Of a DNA stretch of 64,000 nucleotides, positions 42,665 to 53,499 are shown one piece after another; the stretch's first letter is position 1; each line of letters starts with the position of its first letter. The translations under genes and the position numbers were made by a program. The notes under the pieces are model-generated. The model saw nothing but the letters and a program-made list of their open reading frames with translations. It was not told the DNA's origin and did no database searches. The stretch covers positions 2,046,001 through 2,110,000 of the forward strand of contig NZ_CP102292.1 of assembly GCF_025152405.1 (NCBI RefSeq), in the 5' to 3' direction. The DNA comes from [Ruminococcus] lactaris ATCC 29176 (GTDB lineage: Bacteria > Bacillota > Clostridia > Lachnospirales > Lachnospiraceae).

Positions 42665-43366
42665 TTAATCGTCTCTGCGTCCTCTTGTAAGGATCAGAAG
42701 ACGTAATAACTGTAAAATCTGTGCCGCTGCACTTGCCACATACGTCAGTGCCGCTGCTCCCAGTACTTTCTTCACACCGCTGATCTCTTCAGGATGCAAC
42801 ATTCCTGCCGTCTCCAGAACATTTACTGCCCGGTGTGACGCATTGAACTCTACCGGTAAAGTCACAATCTGAAAAAGGACTGCCAGTGAGAACAACAGGA
42901 TTCCCAGATTGATCAGCATTGCGGACATCTGCCCGTTGAACATCAGTCCAATAATGATCAATGGCCACGAGATCATAGAACCAAAATTTGCCGCCGGCAC
43001 TAAAGCAGAACGGACAGAAAGCGGTGCATACCCTACCTGATGCTGCACTGCATGACCACATTCATGTGCTGCGACACCGATTGCTGCAACGGAAGTCGAA
43101 TGATAAACCGGATCTGATAATGCCAGTGTCTTGTTCGTTGGATTATAATGATCTGTCAGATTTCCTGAAATATGGATGATCTGTACATCATAAATGCCGT
43201 TCCGATGCAAAATCTTTTCTGCCGCATCCCTTCCCGTCATGCCTGAATAACTGCGTACATTAGAATATCTTGCAAACGTGCTTTTTACTTTTGCCGATGC
43301 CAAAAGGCTTAATACCACACCGATCAGTACTAATATATAAGTCCAGTCATAATAATAGTAGAACAT
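42665..43366 (-). CDS. yugP: Membrane zinc metallopeptidase YugP
   Basis: 233 residues. An N-terminal span, the zinc motif AAHECGHAVQH (HExxH), two central spans and another near the C-terminus. The DUF2268/Zn_peptidase_2 group is regularly found in this fmt-rsmB position in Clostridia. Natural substrate unknown; likely a membrane-protein quality-control protease. Confidence 0.93.
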   Translation of the reverse strand: MFYYYYDWTYILVLIGVVLSLLASAKVKSTFARYSNVRSYSGMTGRDAAEKILHRNGIYDVQIIHISGNLTDHYNPTNKTLALSDPVYHSTSVAAIGVAAHECGHAVQHQVGYAPLSVRSALVPAANFGSMISWPLIIIGLMFNGQMSAMLINLGILLFSLAVLFQIVTLPVEFNASHRAVNVLETAGMLHPEEISGVKKVLGAAALTYVASAAAQILQLLRLLILTRGRRDD

Positions 43367-43408
43367 CTTCTCTGCCTCCTGAATTTAAATTCTGTCCATT
43401 TTCCTGCT

Positions 43409-44392
43409 CTATGCTTCTGTTGTAAATACAGTTCCCGGCTTCAGGCTATATCCTCTTAAAAATGCATCCGCATCCATCCGCTTTTTCCCCGGAATCTGAA
43501 GCTGCAGCACCTTCAGTCGTCCTTCACCTGTCTGTACTGTAAAGCTGTCTTTTTCCACTGCAACGACAGTTCCTGCCACTGTCTGTGATTCTCCCTGAAA
43601 CTTTTCTGTCTCTGTTCCGCCTGCCTGCACACCCGCTCCCGGCTCTGCTTTCGCTTTCCAGATCTTCATCACCTTTCCGTCCCAGTGAGTATAGGCACTT
43701 GGCCAGGAATTTAAACCACGAACCAGCCGTTCGATCTCAACGGCAGATCTGCTCCAGTCGATATTTCCAAGCTTTTTATCCAACATCCGTGCATAAGCGG
43801 TGGGACTTTCTCCCTGCTTTTCAAAGGTTGCTGTATGTGTTTCCACTGCTTTCAGCGTCTCCACGCATAATGCCGCACCTGCAGCTGCCAGTTTATCATG
43901 CAGTGACTCACCGGTCTCGTCCGGTGTGATCTCAACTTCCGTCTTCTGGATCATATCTCCTGTATCCAGTCCTTCATCCATCTGCATGGTCGTTACTCCG
44001 GTCACACTTTCTCCGTTGATGATCGCCCACTGGATCGGTGCTGCACCACGGTACTTTGGAAGAAGTGAGGCATGCACATTGATGCACCCATATGGTGTCA
44101 TTTCCAGAATTGACTTTGGAAGGATCTGTCCAAATGCAATCACAACCATAACATCTGCCTGATATTTTCTTAATTCTTCCACACACTCAGGATCCCTGAT
44201 CTTCTTCGGCTGATACACCGGGATTCCATGCTTCATTGCCGCTGCTTTCACCGGTGTGGGCTGCATTTCTTTGCCTCTCCCCTTCGGCTTGTCCGGCTGC
44301 GTTACCACCAGACACACTTCATGTCCTGCTTCGATCAGTGCCTCCAGCGTTCCCACTGAAAAATCCGGCGTTCCCATAAAGATAATCTTCAT
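43409..44392 (-). CDS. fmt: Methionyl-tRNA formyltransferase
   Basis: 327 residues from the second of two adjacent ATG codons (44392), best spaced from GGGAGG. Motifs IFMGTPDFSV, NVHASLLPKYRGAAPI and the LDTGDM segment are all present. Formylates initiator Met-tRNA. Adjacent to def, which removes the formyl group later. Confidence 0.97.
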   Translation of the reverse strand: MKIIFMGTPDFSVGTLEALIEAGHEVCLVVTQPDKPKGRGKEMQPTPVKAAAMKHGIPVYQPKKIRDPECVEELRKYQADVMVVIAFGQILPKSILEMTPYGCINVHASLLPKYRGAAPIQWAIINGESVTGVTTMQMDEGLDTGDMIQKTEVEITPDETGESLHDKLAAAGAALCVETLKAVETHTATFEKQGESPTAYARMLDKKLGNIDWSRSAVEIERLVRGLNSWPSAYTHWDGKVMKIWKAKAEPGAGVQAGGTETEKFQGESQTVAGTVVAVEKDSFTVQTGEGRLKVLQLQIPGKKRMDADAFLRGYSLKPGTVFTTEA

Positions 44393-44445
44393 CATGATCC
44401 TCCCTTTTTTTATTCTTCTCTGCAATGTCTGTATTTCAGAGATTT

Positions 44446-44925
44446 TCAGTCTTCCGGTTCCTCCACCGGTTCTACATCATGCAGTCCGTCTTCCACCTTA
44501 TCCACATAAAGATGCCCTGAAAGATGATCGATCTCATGGCAGAATGCTCTTGCAAGAAGTCCTTCTCCCTCGATTTCAAATTCTTCCATCTCTTCATTCA
44601 ATGCCCGCACTTTCACATAATTCGGACGTGTCACAATGCCCCATTTTCCCGGAACACTCAGGCATCCTTCTTCTCCGGTCTGCTCACCGGAAGTCTCGAT
44701 GATCTCCGGGTTGATCAGTACGATCGGTCCCTCGCCTACATCGATCACCACGATCTGCTTGAGGATTCCTACCTGTGGTGCTGCCAGACCGACTCCCATC
44801 TTTTCATACATCGTATCCAGCATATCACCAATCAGAATCTTTGTCCTGATGGTCATTTTCTTTACTTCTTTACATTGCTTTCCGAGAATTTCATCCCCGA
44901 TTTTTCTTACTTCTCTGATTGCCAT
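44446..44925 (-). CDS. def: Peptide deformylase
   Basis: 159 residues. The three metal motifs are intact: [19 protein letters not shown] and the HEIDHLSG zinc site. Removes N-formyl groups from nascent proteins. Lies between priA and fmt as usual. Confidence 0.97.
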   Translation of the reverse strand: MAIREVRKIGDEILGKQCKEVKKMTIRTKILIGDMLDTMYEKMGVGLAAPQVGILKQIVVIDVGEGPIVLINPEIIETSGEQTGEEGCLSVPGKWGIVTRPNYVKVRALNEEMEEFEIEGEGLLARAFCHEIDHLSGHLYVDKVEDGLHDVEPVEEPED

Positions 44926-44967
44926 AACCTTCTCCTTCTTAATCTTACCTTAATTTCTCTTTTATTC

Positions 44968-47193
44968 TCACAGGTTCATCGGATTAAAATCGAACTGGAT
45001 CCTCAGCTTTGCAAAGCCTGAATTGATCTCAATATACTGCTCCATCAGATCTTTTACCCGGATCAGCGTTCTGTATTCCGGTGCTTTAATATAGATTACC
45101 CGGCGGTAAATATCTTTAATCTTATCTACTCCCGGACTTGCCGGACCGATCACTTCCAGTGGTGCTTTTCCTTTGATCCTTAAGACATATTCTTTCAAAT
45201 ATTTACACCCAGTCTCCAGAAGCCGTTCATCTTCTCCTGCTGCCAGCACAGCCATCAGTTCTTCTGCCGGAGGATACCCCAGCAGCTCCCTGTACCGGAT
45301 CTCCTGCTCATAAAAAGCTTTATAATCCTGTGCCGCAGCAGCTTTGATTGCATAATGCTCCGGGGAATAAGTCTGAATGACCACTTCTCCCTCCCGCATC
45401 CCTCTTCCGGCACGTCCTGCTGCCTGCGTCAGCAACTGAAAGGTTCGTTCCCCTGAACGGTAATCATCGGTATACAATGACATATCTGCTGCCAGCACCC
45501 CCACCAGCGTCACATTCGGGAAATCATGTCCCTTTACGATCATCTGCGTTCCTACCAGCACATCCGCCTCTTCATTGGCAAATGCTGAAAGAATTTTTGT
45601 ATGTGCATCTTTCTTTTTCGTCGTATCCATATCCATCCGCAGGACTTTTGCCTGTGGGAAACGTCGTCTCACCATCTCCTCGATCTGCTGCGTTCCGGCT
45701 TTAAATTCTCCGATAAAACCGGACCCGCACTCCGGGCAGACCCGAATCTTCGGCTGCTCATATCCACAGTAATGGCAGACCATTTTCCCTCCTTTATGAA
45801 CGGAAAGGGATACATTGCAGTGTGGACACTGGATCACATGTCCACATTCCCTGCAGGACACAAATCCCGAATATCCACGCCGGTTCAAAAACAGTATGAT
45901 CTGCTCTCCCCGCTCCAGCCGCTCTTCCATCAGACTTTGCAGCTTTCCGCTCAGGATCGTATGATTCCCGTTCTTCAGTTCTTCCCGCATATCTACAGTA
46001 TACACCTTTGCCATCTGCTGCATTCTGGAACGATGCCGCATTTCATACAGAACATACTCACCCTTCCTCGCCCGGTACATCGACTCCATCGAGGGCGTCG
46101 CACTTCCAAGGACAACGCTTGCATCCTCTTCTTTTGCTCTCTGGATCGCAGTTTCCCGTGCATGATACCTGGGAATCTGCTCACTTTTGTAAGTCGGCTC
46201 ATGTTCCTCGTCGATCACCACCAGTCCAAGATTCGGAAATGGTGTAAACAGGGCAGAGCGGGGACCGATCATCACATCGATCTCTCCCCGCTTTGCACGC
46301 ATCATCTGATCATAACGTTCCCCCGCAGAAAGCCTGGAATTCATAATTGAAACCCGGTCTCCGAACTTCCTGTAAAACCGCATGACAGTCTGATACGTCA
46401 GTGCGATCTCCGGGATCAGAACGATCGCCTGTCTGCCATGTTCCACAACCGTATGGATCATTTCCATATAAACTTCCGTCTTGCCGCTCCCTGTCACTCC
46501 ATGGATGAGATAGGTCTTTCGCTTTCCCGCCAGATAATCCTCACGGAATCCCCGGATTACCTGCTCCTGTTCTGAAGTAAAGGTGATGGTCCGCTCCTGC
46601 TGCGTTCCCTGCTGCACCGGATTACGGTAGATCTGCTCGGATTCGAGCTTCAGTACTCCCTGATCTTCTAACGCACGGATCACCGGCAGGGTAATATTCA
46701 GCTTTCCGGTCACCAGTTCATAATCTAAAAGCCGGTCTGCAAGCAGTGCTTCCAGCAGTCTTGCCCGTGCCTTCTGGTTCTTTTTTCTATAAAATGCAAG
46801 CTTTTCTTCTCCCTCTTTTTCCGAAAGGAGAAGCCGTAAATGCTTCTTTACCTTTGCATTCTCTTTCTGCCTGATCGGCAGAACGGTCTTGAGCGACTGG
46901 ATCATTGTCCCGCCATAATGCTCTTTCATCCATGCTGCAAGAGCAATCAGCCTGGTCTCAATCTCCATTCCCTTTTCAGAAATAGACAGGATGGATTTCA
47001 CTTTGGAAAGGTCGTATTCGCATTTTTCCGAAAAACCTGTCACGTATCCTTTGATCTGCCGGTTTCCTTTTCCGAATGGCACAACCACTTCCATTCCCGG
47101 TTGAAGTCTTGACTCCAGTTCTTCCGGGATGCGGTACTGAAAGATCTTATCCAGTTTTTCATGTTGAATATCTACTATTACATCTGCAAACAC
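44968..47193 (-). CDS. priA: Primosomal replication restart helicase PriA
   Basis: 741 residues, GTG start behind AGGAAA. N-terminal 3'-DNA-binding domain (FADVIVDIQHEKLDKIFQY), helicase motifs GVTGSGKTEVYM (Walker A) and VIDEEHE (DEEH box), four zinc-binding cysteine pairs (CRECG, CPHC, CHYCG, CPECG), and QAAGRAGRG near the end. Restarts stalled replication forks. Confidence 0.97.
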   Translation of the reverse strand: MFADVIVDIQHEKLDKIFQYRIPEELESRLQPGMEVVVPFGKGNRQIKGYVTGFSEKCEYDLSKVKSILSISEKGMEIETRLIALAAWMKEHYGGTMIQSLKTVLPIRQKENAKVKKHLRLLLSEKEGEEKLAFYRKKNQKARARLLEALLADRLLDYELVTGKLNITLPVIRALEDQGVLKLESEQIYRNPVQQGTQQERTITFTSEQEQVIRGFREDYLAGKRKTYLIHGVTGSGKTEVYMEMIHTVVEHGRQAIVLIPEIALTYQTVMRFYRKFGDRVSIMNSRLSAGERYDQMMRAKRGEIDVMIGPRSALFTPFPNLGLVVIDEEHEPTYKSEQIPRYHARETAIQRAKEEDASVVLGSATPSMESMYRARKGEYVLYEMRHRSRMQQMAKVYTVDMREELKNGNHTILSGKLQSLMEERLERGEQIILFLNRRGYSGFVSCRECGHVIQCPHCNVSLSVHKGGKMVCHYCGYEQPKIRVCPECGSGFIGEFKAGTQQIEEMVRRRFPQAKVLRMDMDTTKKKDAHTKILSAFANEEADVLVGTQMIVKGHDFPNVTLVGVLAADMSLYTDDYRSGERTFQLLTQAAGRAGRGMREGEVVIQTYSPEHYAIKAAAAQDYKAFYEQEIRYRELLGYPPAEELMAVLAAGEDERLLETGCKYLKEYVLRIKGKAPLEVIGPASPGVDKIKDIYRRVIYIKAPEYRTLIRVKDLMEQYIEINSGFAKLRIQFDFNPMNL

Positions 47194-47272
47194 GCTTTTC
47201 CTGCCACACTTCCTGCTTATTTTCGGTTCTGACTTTTTATCCCGATTTTACTGCCCTGCTTTTATTCAGGAC

Positions 47273-48763
47273 CTACTTATTCTGATCCTTCTCCTGCTTT
47301 TCTTCTTTCAGTTCCTCAAGAACTTCTGCAATCAGGACTCTCTCATCCATCGGATATTTCACACCCTTGATTTCCTGATAGTCCTCATGACCTTTTCCAG
47401 CAAGCACGATCACGTCCCCCACTTCACCGTGGCTGATGGCATACTTGATGGCCTCCTTACGGTCACAGATCTCCACGTATTTTCCATTGGTTCTTCCAAT
47501 ACCGGTCTTGATATCGTCAATGATCGCCTGCGGCTCTTCAAATCTTGGGTTATCCGAAGTAATGATCGTCAGGTCTGCCAGTCTTCCTGAAACTTCTCCC
47601 ATTTCAAATCTTCTGTCTCTGGAACGGTTTCCCCCGCATCCAAATAAGCATACCAGACGCTTCGGATGATATTCCTTCAATGTGGTCAAAAGACTCTCCA
47701 GACTCATCGCATTATGAGCATAATCAATCATCAGCGTAAAATCATCCGACACCTTGACCATCTCAATTCTTCCCTTTACCTTTGCCTTTTTCAGGGCATC
47801 TTTGATCAGTTCTGCCGGCACTTCAAAATGTCTGCATACTGAGATCGCAGTCAGAGAATTGTAGACGCTGAACGTTCCCGGAATGTCGATTTCAACATCA
47901 AAATCCATCACTCCTGCTACATGATATGCCACTCCCAGATATCCCGGTCTGGATACCAACTGCACATTCTCTGCACGCAGATCTGCCTTTTCCGAAAATC
48001 CAAAGGTCTCCACTTTACAGGTTGCACCTGAGAAAACATCCTCAAAATATTTATCATCCACATTCGCAATTCCCAGTCTGCACTGCTTGAACAGAAGTCC
48101 CTTACATCTCTTATAATCTTCAAAATCTTTATGTTCATTCGGGCCGATATGATCTCTTCCGAGATTCGTAAAAATACCGATCTCAAACGGAATCCCTGCT
48201 GTCCTGTGGAGCATCAGTCCCTGCGAAGACACCTCCATGACCACGCAGTCACATCCTTCTTTTACCATCTCTGCAAAATACTGATGGATCGTATAGGACT
48301 CCGGTGTCGTATTGGCTGCAGGGATCTTTTTCTCTCCGATGATCGCCTCGATCGTTCCGATCAGTCCGACCTTATGTCCTGTCTCCTCCAGAATAGACTT
48401 GATCATATAAGTGGTCGTCGTCTTTCCCTTTGTACCGGTAATTCCCACAATCTTCAGCTTCTCTGCCGGATACCCAAAATACGCTGCTGACATCAGTGCC
48501 AGTGCATATCTCGTATCTTCGACTTTAATGACCGTCACATCTGCCGGCACTTCCACATCTTTCTCCACAACGACTGCAGCCGCTCCTTTTTCTGCAACTT
48601 CTGCCGCATACTTATGACCGTCTGACACTGCACCGCTGATGCAGACAAAGACAGACCCGTTCTCTACTTTTCTTGAATCATTGATCAAGGTTGTCACTTC
48701 CGTTTCTGCACTTCCCTGAACCACTTTATATTCCAATCGCTCCAATAATGTATCTAATCTCAC
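47273..48763 (-). CDS. murE: UDP-MurNAc-tripeptide synthetase MurE
   Basis: 496 residues from a GTG at 48763 (AAGGAGG 8 nt upstream); the longer frame adds an unlikely leader. Mur ligase with ATP site GITGTKGKTTT and substrate motif SDNPRFEEP. DNPR is the signature of enzymes that add meso-diaminopimelate, so the peptidoglycan is probably of the DAP type. Followed by priA after 80 bp. Confidence 0.96.
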   Translation of the reverse strand: MRLDTLLERLEYKVVQGSAETEVTTLINDSRKVENGSVFVCISGAVSDGHKYAAEVAEKGAAAVVVEKDVEVPADVTVIKVEDTRYALALMSAAYFGYPAEKLKIVGITGTKGKTTTTYMIKSILEETGHKVGLIGTIEAIIGEKKIPAANTTPESYTIHQYFAEMVKEGCDCVVMEVSSQGLMLHRTAGIPFEIGIFTNLGRDHIGPNEHKDFEDYKRCKGLLFKQCRLGIANVDDKYFEDVFSGATCKVETFGFSEKADLRAENVQLVSRPGYLGVAYHVAGVMDFDVEIDIPGTFSVYNSLTAISVCRHFEVPAELIKDALKKAKVKGRIEMVKVSDDFTLMIDYAHNAMSLESLLTTLKEYHPKRLVCLFGCGGNRSRDRRFEMGEVSGRLADLTIITSDNPRFEEPQAIIDDIKTGIGRTNGKYVEICDRKEAIKYAISHGEVGDVIVLAGKGHEDYQEIKGVKYPMDERVLIAEVLEELKEEKQEKDQNK

Positions 48764-48886
48764 AACGCTTCCCTCCTTGCATAGACTTTCACTGCTATAG
48801 CATAACATAATTTTTCTTTATGTGCCACTTTTTCTCCTGCCTCTGCTGCCCACACTGCCTGTGCCGGGCAATGCATTTTTCTGCTC

Positions 48887-50095
48887 TCACTTTTTCTTCG
48901 GACGGTACAGAGTTCCTTTTATAACAGTATCTTTCCCAAAACGGCTGTTCAATTCCTCCAGTGCCGCTTTCAGTTTCTTATGCTTTTCATCCGGTTCTTC
49001 CGGTGGCTTCAGGTCAAAAAGGGTCAACTGCTCCGGTGCGGACTCTTCCACCAACTTAGAAGTCCTGATCCCCAGCAGTCTTACCGGCTCTCCGCTCCAT
49101 AACTCCTGAAATAATTTCCCCGCCTTTTCAAGCAGTACCTCCGGCTGTGCGGACGGCTTTTCCAGCTGCATCTGATGCGATGCATTCCGAAAATCAAAAT
49201 ACCGGATCTCCACACTGAGCATTCCGGCTTTTTTCCCTGCTTTCTTCAATCTTATGCCGACACTCTCTGCCAGATTCTTCAGCACTTTTTCTGCTTCTTC
49301 ATAGGTGACTGCATCTTCCGCCAGTGTCGTTGAATTTCCGATTCCTTTTGCCTCATCCGGTACAGACTGCACTTGATCATCTCCGATCCCGTTGGCGAAC
49401 TCCCACAACATACGTCCATGACTTTTCAGATGAAGCTCGATCAGTGCCTCCTCTGACCTTGCCAGATCACCGATCGTATTGATCTCCAGCTTTTTCAGTA
49501 TTTCCACACTGGATCTTCCTGCCATATACAGCTCACTGACCGGAAGCGGCCACATCTTCTGCCGGATCTCATCCGGGAAAAGGGTGTGCGTCTTATCCGG
49601 TTTTTCAAAATCTGAAGCCATCTTTGCCAGCAGCTTATTCTCTGAAATACCAATATTCACCGTAAAACCGAACTGCTTCTTCACGCCCTTCCTGATCCAT
49701 TCAGCTCCCTCCTGCGGAGATGGAAATCTGTCCGCGATCTCCGTAAAATCCATATAACACTCATCCACACTGACCTGCTCAATCTCTTCAGTAAATGTAC
49801 GCAGATACTCCATCAGTCTCCGGCTCTTCTCACGATACATTTTATGATCCGGTGCTTTCATGATAAGATTCGGACATTTCCGGAATGCATTTACAACCGG
49901 TTCCCCCGTCCTGATCCCGTACTTTTTTGCTAATGGAGATTTTGCAAGGACAACTCCGTGGCGGGACTTCTGATCCCCACCAATGATCGCAGGAATCTGC
50001 CGGAGATCTACTTTTGCTCCTTTTTTCAATTCCTCTACTGCTGTCCAGCTTAAGTATGCAGAGTTGACATCAATATGAAAAATTATTTTCCGCAT
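48887..50095 (-). CDS. dinB: DNA polymerase IV (DinB)
   Basis: 402 residues. Y-family translesion polymerase. FHIDVNSAYLSW replaces the usual FxHxDxDxF opening but keeps the catalytic Asp; SVDECYMDFT holds the second acidic pair. The sliding-clamp motif QLTLF is near residue 370. Seems complete. Confidence 0.95.
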   Translation of the reverse strand: MRKIIFHIDVNSAYLSWTAVEELKKGAKVDLRQIPAIIGGDQKSRHGVVLAKSPLAKKYGIRTGEPVVNAFRKCPNLIMKAPDHKMYREKSRRLMEYLRTFTEEIEQVSVDECYMDFTEIADRFPSPQEGAEWIRKGVKKQFGFTVNIGISENKLLAKMASDFEKPDKTHTLFPDEIRQKMWPLPVSELYMAGRSSVEILKKLEINTIGDLARSEEALIELHLKSHGRMLWEFANGIGDDQVQSVPDEAKGIGNSTTLAEDAVTYEEAEKVLKNLAESVGIRLKKAGKKAGMLSVEIRYFDFRNASHQMQLEKPSAQPEVLLEKAGKLFQELWSGEPVRLLGIRTSKLVEESAPEQLTLFDLKPPEEPDEKHKKLKAALEELNSRFGKDTVIKGTLYRPKKK

Positions 50096-50150
50096 AAGAT
50101 GCTCCCCTTCTTATATTCTAGTCAGATACCTTTCATTTCTTGTATACATT

Positions 50151-50197
50151 AAAAAATCCCCGTGATACAGTACTTTTATTGTACCATACCACGGGGA
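50151..50197 (-). terminator. Terminator after clpB
   Basis: CCCCGTG/CACGGGG outer and GGTAC/GTACT inner stems with an AATAAAA loop, followed by ATTTTTTAA on the minus strand. Confidence 0.9.
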
Positions 50198-50253
50198 GCT
50201 TTTCATCTCTTTCTTCTTTGCTCTCTTCCGGCTATCAATTTATGCCGTCCAGC

Positions 50254-52842
50254 TTATCCCTGCTTTACCACAGCCTCCAGTTTTCCATCTCTGACATCGA
50301 TCAGAATTGTATCACCCCGACCGACATTTCCTGCAAGGATCAGTCTTGCTGCAAGCGTCTCCACATTTTTCTGCAGATACCGCTTCAGTGGTCTTGCACC
50401 ATACATCGGATCGTATCCGCCTTCCACTACAAAATCTTTTGCAGCTTCTGTCAGTTCGATCTGAAGTTCTTTTTCTTCCAGCCGACGGTTTACATCTTTG
50501 ACCAGCAGATCAATAATCGAGCGGATATTGGTCTTCGTCAGTGGCTTGAACATAATGATCTCATCCAACCGGTTCAGAAATTCCGGTCTGAAATGAGCTT
50601 TCAGGTCATTCATTGTCATTTTCTGACACTGTTCGTCAATAGATCCGTCTTCTTTGATGCCCTCCAACAGATAATTTGCTCCGATATTGGAGGTCATGAT
50701 CAGGATCGTATTCTTGAAATCGACCGTGCGTCCCTGAGAATCTGTGATTCGTCCGTCATCAAGTACCTGTAACAGCACATTAAAGACATCCGGGTGGGCT
50801 TTCTCGATCTCATCAAAAAGAACAACCGAATACGGTTTTCTTCTGACTGCTTCTGTCAACTGTCCGCCTTCATCATATCCGACATATCCCGGAGGAGCTC
50901 CGATCAGTCTGGACACGGAATATTTCTCCATATACTCACTCATGTCAATACGGACCATATTATTCTCATCGTCGAACAGACTCTGAGCAAGTGCTTTTGC
51001 AAGTTCCGTCTTACCGACTCCGGTCGGACCAAGGAACAGGAATGAACCGATTGGCTTACTCGGATCTTTGATTCCGGCTTTGGAACGGATGATTGCCTCC
51101 GTTACAAGTTCTACGCCTTCGTCCTGACCAACCACACGCTTATGCAGTTCATCTGCAAGATGGAGCGTCTTATTTCTCTCACTTTCATTTAATTTTGCTA
51201 CCGGAATCCCCGTCCATCTTGAAACGATTCGTCCGATTTCTTCATCTGTCACCGCTTCATGCACCAGGGAAAGATCTTTGGCTTTCACCCGTTCTTCCTC
51301 TTCTTCCAACTGCTTCTGCAATTGTGGGAGTTTTCCATATTGCAGTTCTGCTGCCTTATTCAGATCATATTCTCTCTGTGCTTTCTGAATTTCCTTATTG
51401 ACCTGCTCGATCTCCTCACGGATCTTCTGAACATGCTCAACCGATTTCTTTTCATTCTCCCACTGGACTTTCTTACCTGCATACTGCTCTTTCAGTTCTG
51501 CCAGCTCTTCCTGCAGATGCTCCAGCCGTTCTTTACTCAGACGGTCTTCTTCTTTTTTCAATGCAGACTCTTCAATTTCCATCTGCATTACACGCCGACG
51601 CAGTTCATCCAATTCTGTCGGCATGGAATCAAGTTCTGTCTTGATCAATGCACACGCTTCATCCACAAGATCGATTGCCTTATCCGGCAGGAAACGGTCT
51701 GAAATATAACGGTTGGATAGTGTAACTGCAGCTACCAATGCACTGTCGGTAATCTTTACTCCATGGAAAACTTCATACCTTTCTTTCAATCCTCTTAAGA
51801 TTGAAATGGCATCTTCCACGGTCGGCTCATCTACGAGAACCGGCTGAAAACGACGTTCCAGTGCCGCATCCTTTTCAATATATTTCCGATATTCATCCAG
51901 TGTCGTTGCTCCGATACAGTGCAGCTCTCCTCTTGCCAGCATCGGCTTTAACATATTTCCTGCATCCATAGCACCATCTGTCTTACCGGCACCAACAATC
52001 GTATGCAGCTCGTCAATGAAAAGGATAATCTTTCCATCACTATTTTTTACTTCCTCAAGAACGGCTTTCAGACGCTCTTCAAATTCTCCCCGGTACTTTG
52101 CACCTGCGACCAATGCTCCCATATCCAATGAGAAGATTGTCTTGTCCTTCAGTCCTTCCGGTACATCTCCGCTGACGATCCGCTGGGCAAGTCCTTCTAC
52201 AACTGCCGTCTTACCTACACCGGGTTCACCGATCAGCACCGGATTATTCTTCGTTTTTCTTGAAAGGATCCGGATCACATTGCGGATCTCTTCATCTCGT
52301 CCAATCACCGGATCCAGTTTCTGCTCTCTTGCCCTGTCCACCAGATCCTGACCATATTTATTTAAAGTATCATAAGTTGCCTCCGGGTTATCACTGGTGA
52401 CTCTCTGATTTCCCCGGACAGTAGAAAGAGCGTGCAGGAATCCTTCCCGGCTGATACCAAATTCCCGGAATAATTCTTTCATCTCACGACTTGCATATTT
52501 CATCATGGCAAGGAACAGATGCTCAACGGAAATATATTCATCCCCCATCTGCTTTGCCTCATCTTCAGCATGAATCAGAACATTATTCAGATCCTGGCCG
52601 ACATAAGCCTTGCCTCCCTGAACCTTTGGTCTTTTCCCAATCGCCTGCTCTACACGATTTACGAAGAGCTGACTCTGGATACTCATTTTTTCAAGTAATT
52701 TTAAAATCAGGCTGTCATCCTGCGTAAGCAATGCATACAGCAGATGCTCCTGTGCCAGTTCCTGATTGCCATTATCTGCGGCAATCTTCTCACAGTTCTG
52801 AACAGCCTGCAAAGAATTCTGCGTAAATTTATTAATATTCAT
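50254..52842 (-). CDS. clpB: ATP-dependent disaggregase ClpB
   Basis: 862 residues from the ATG at 52842 (AAAGGAGGG upstream); an in-frame upstream ATG at 52878 is not supported. N domain with two Clp_N repeats, AAA module 1 ([13 protein letters not shown]), a coiled-coil middle domain at about 405-520, AAA module 2 ([13 protein letters not shown]) and the C-terminal D2-small domain. Rescues aggregated proteins with DnaK. Controlled by a CIRCE element, so it is part of the HrcA regulon. Confidence 0.98.
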   Translation of the reverse strand: MNINKFTQNSLQAVQNCEKIAADNGNQELAQEHLLYALLTQDDSLILKLLEKMSIQSQLFVNRVEQAIGKRPKVQGGKAYVGQDLNNVLIHAEDEAKQMGDEYISVEHLFLAMMKYASREMKELFREFGISREGFLHALSTVRGNQRVTSDNPEATYDTLNKYGQDLVDRAREQKLDPVIGRDEEIRNVIRILSRKTKNNPVLIGEPGVGKTAVVEGLAQRIVSGDVPEGLKDKTIFSLDMGALVAGAKYRGEFEERLKAVLEEVKNSDGKIILFIDELHTIVGAGKTDGAMDAGNMLKPMLARGELHCIGATTLDEYRKYIEKDAALERRFQPVLVDEPTVEDAISILRGLKERYEVFHGVKITDSALVAAVTLSNRYISDRFLPDKAIDLVDEACALIKTELDSMPTELDELRRRVMQMEIEESALKKEEDRLSKERLEHLQEELAELKEQYAGKKVQWENEKKSVEHVQKIREEIEQVNKEIQKAQREYDLNKAAELQYGKLPQLQKQLEEEEERVKAKDLSLVHEAVTDEEIGRIVSRWTGIPVAKLNESERNKTLHLADELHKRVVGQDEGVELVTEAIIRSKAGIKDPSKPIGSFLFLGPTGVGKTELAKALAQSLFDDENNMVRIDMSEYMEKYSVSRLIGAPPGYVGYDEGGQLTEAVRRKPYSVVLFDEIEKAHPDVFNVLLQVLDDGRITDSQGRTVDFKNTILIMTSNIGANYLLEGIKEDGSIDEQCQKMTMNDLKAHFRPEFLNRLDEIIMFKPLTKTNIRSIIDLLVKDVNRRLEEKELQIELTEAAKDFVVEGGYDPMYGARPLKRYLQKNVETLAARLILAGNVGRGDTILIDVRDGKLEAVVKQG

Positions 52843-52930
52843 AGTCTTTCCCTCCTTTGAACCACAAGCTTTCTCCACGAAACTCTTCTTTCAGATGATC
52901 TGCGGAGTCTTTCTTTCGTGTTCTAGTAGA

Positions 52931-52973
52931 AATATAGCACGTATTGTTAGCACTGTAAAGAGTTGAGTGCTAA
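52931..52973 (-). promoter_or_regulatory. clpB promoter with CIRCE (HrcA) operator
   Basis: TTAGCACTC-N9-CAGTGCTAA (52947-52973) matches the CIRCE consensus at 17 of 18 positions. TTTACA (52954-52959) and TATATT (52931-52936), spaced 17 nt, form the promoter; the operator covers the -35 box. HrcA repression released on heat shock is established for CIRCE. Confidence 0.93.
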
Positions 52974-52989
52974 TTTTTCAAAAATTTTT

Positions 52990-53183
52990 GATGTCAGGGT
53001 CAAAAGGTCTGAAACCACGTGTGCTTGCACACTGGTGGTAGAATGACCTTGAGACCCGCCCCGATATGAGCATAAAAGTGGGGCGTAAGCACCACGATAT
53101 GCGAATAGCGGGTAGGATTGTGGGAGTGCGTAGCACGAAACAATCCGTTGGCATCATTGTTGGGGGCTTTTGACCCCAACATC
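52990..53183 (+). repeat. 194-bp repeat, copy R6 (full length)
   Basis: Full copy. Hairpin 1 has GTGTGC/GCACAC and the closing hairpin GTTGGGG/CCCCAAC, both changed on both arms relative to R1. Flanks AAATTTTT and ATATTTTT fit a degenerate duplication. It lies between the clpB promoter and a LysR remnant whose first part is gone. Confidence 0.93.
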
Positions 53184-53187
53184 ATAT

Positions 53188-53492
53188 TTTTTATAAAGCA
53201 CATTTTCCTGGACTTCATAATGAGCCTGTCAGCACAGAGGGATTAGACTATCTACGCATTCAGGGCAGCGACCACTGGGTTGTTACTATGAAGGCAGATG
53301 ATCCTCTTTCACAAAAAAGGATCTGCTCGGTCTTCCGCTGATTCTCCCGGAACGTACCACAATCCAAAGTGAATTAGCCAACTGGTTTGGCAATGATTTT
53401 GATAAACTGGACATTATATTTACCAGCAATCTCGGCACAAATGCCGGAGTGATGGCTCTTCACGGACTGGGATTTCTTTTCTGCTGCTTTTT
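53188..53492 (+). pseudogene. LysR-family regulator remnant (effector domain only)
   Basis: Two frames read as the LysR substrate-binding domain: EGLDYLRIQGSDHWVVTMKA then DDPLSQK, and after a frameshift with a small loss, DLLGLPLILPERTTIQSEL, NWFGNDFDKLDIIFTSNLGT and VMALHGLGF. The DNA-binding N-terminus is absent and the 5' edge abuts repeat R6. Not functional. Confidence 0.8.
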
Positions 53493-53499
53493 ATTTTTA

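Noticed and set aside
48840..48886. Terminator after dinB
   Set aside because: A GCCC/GGGC stem exists, but no T-tract follows on the minus strand.
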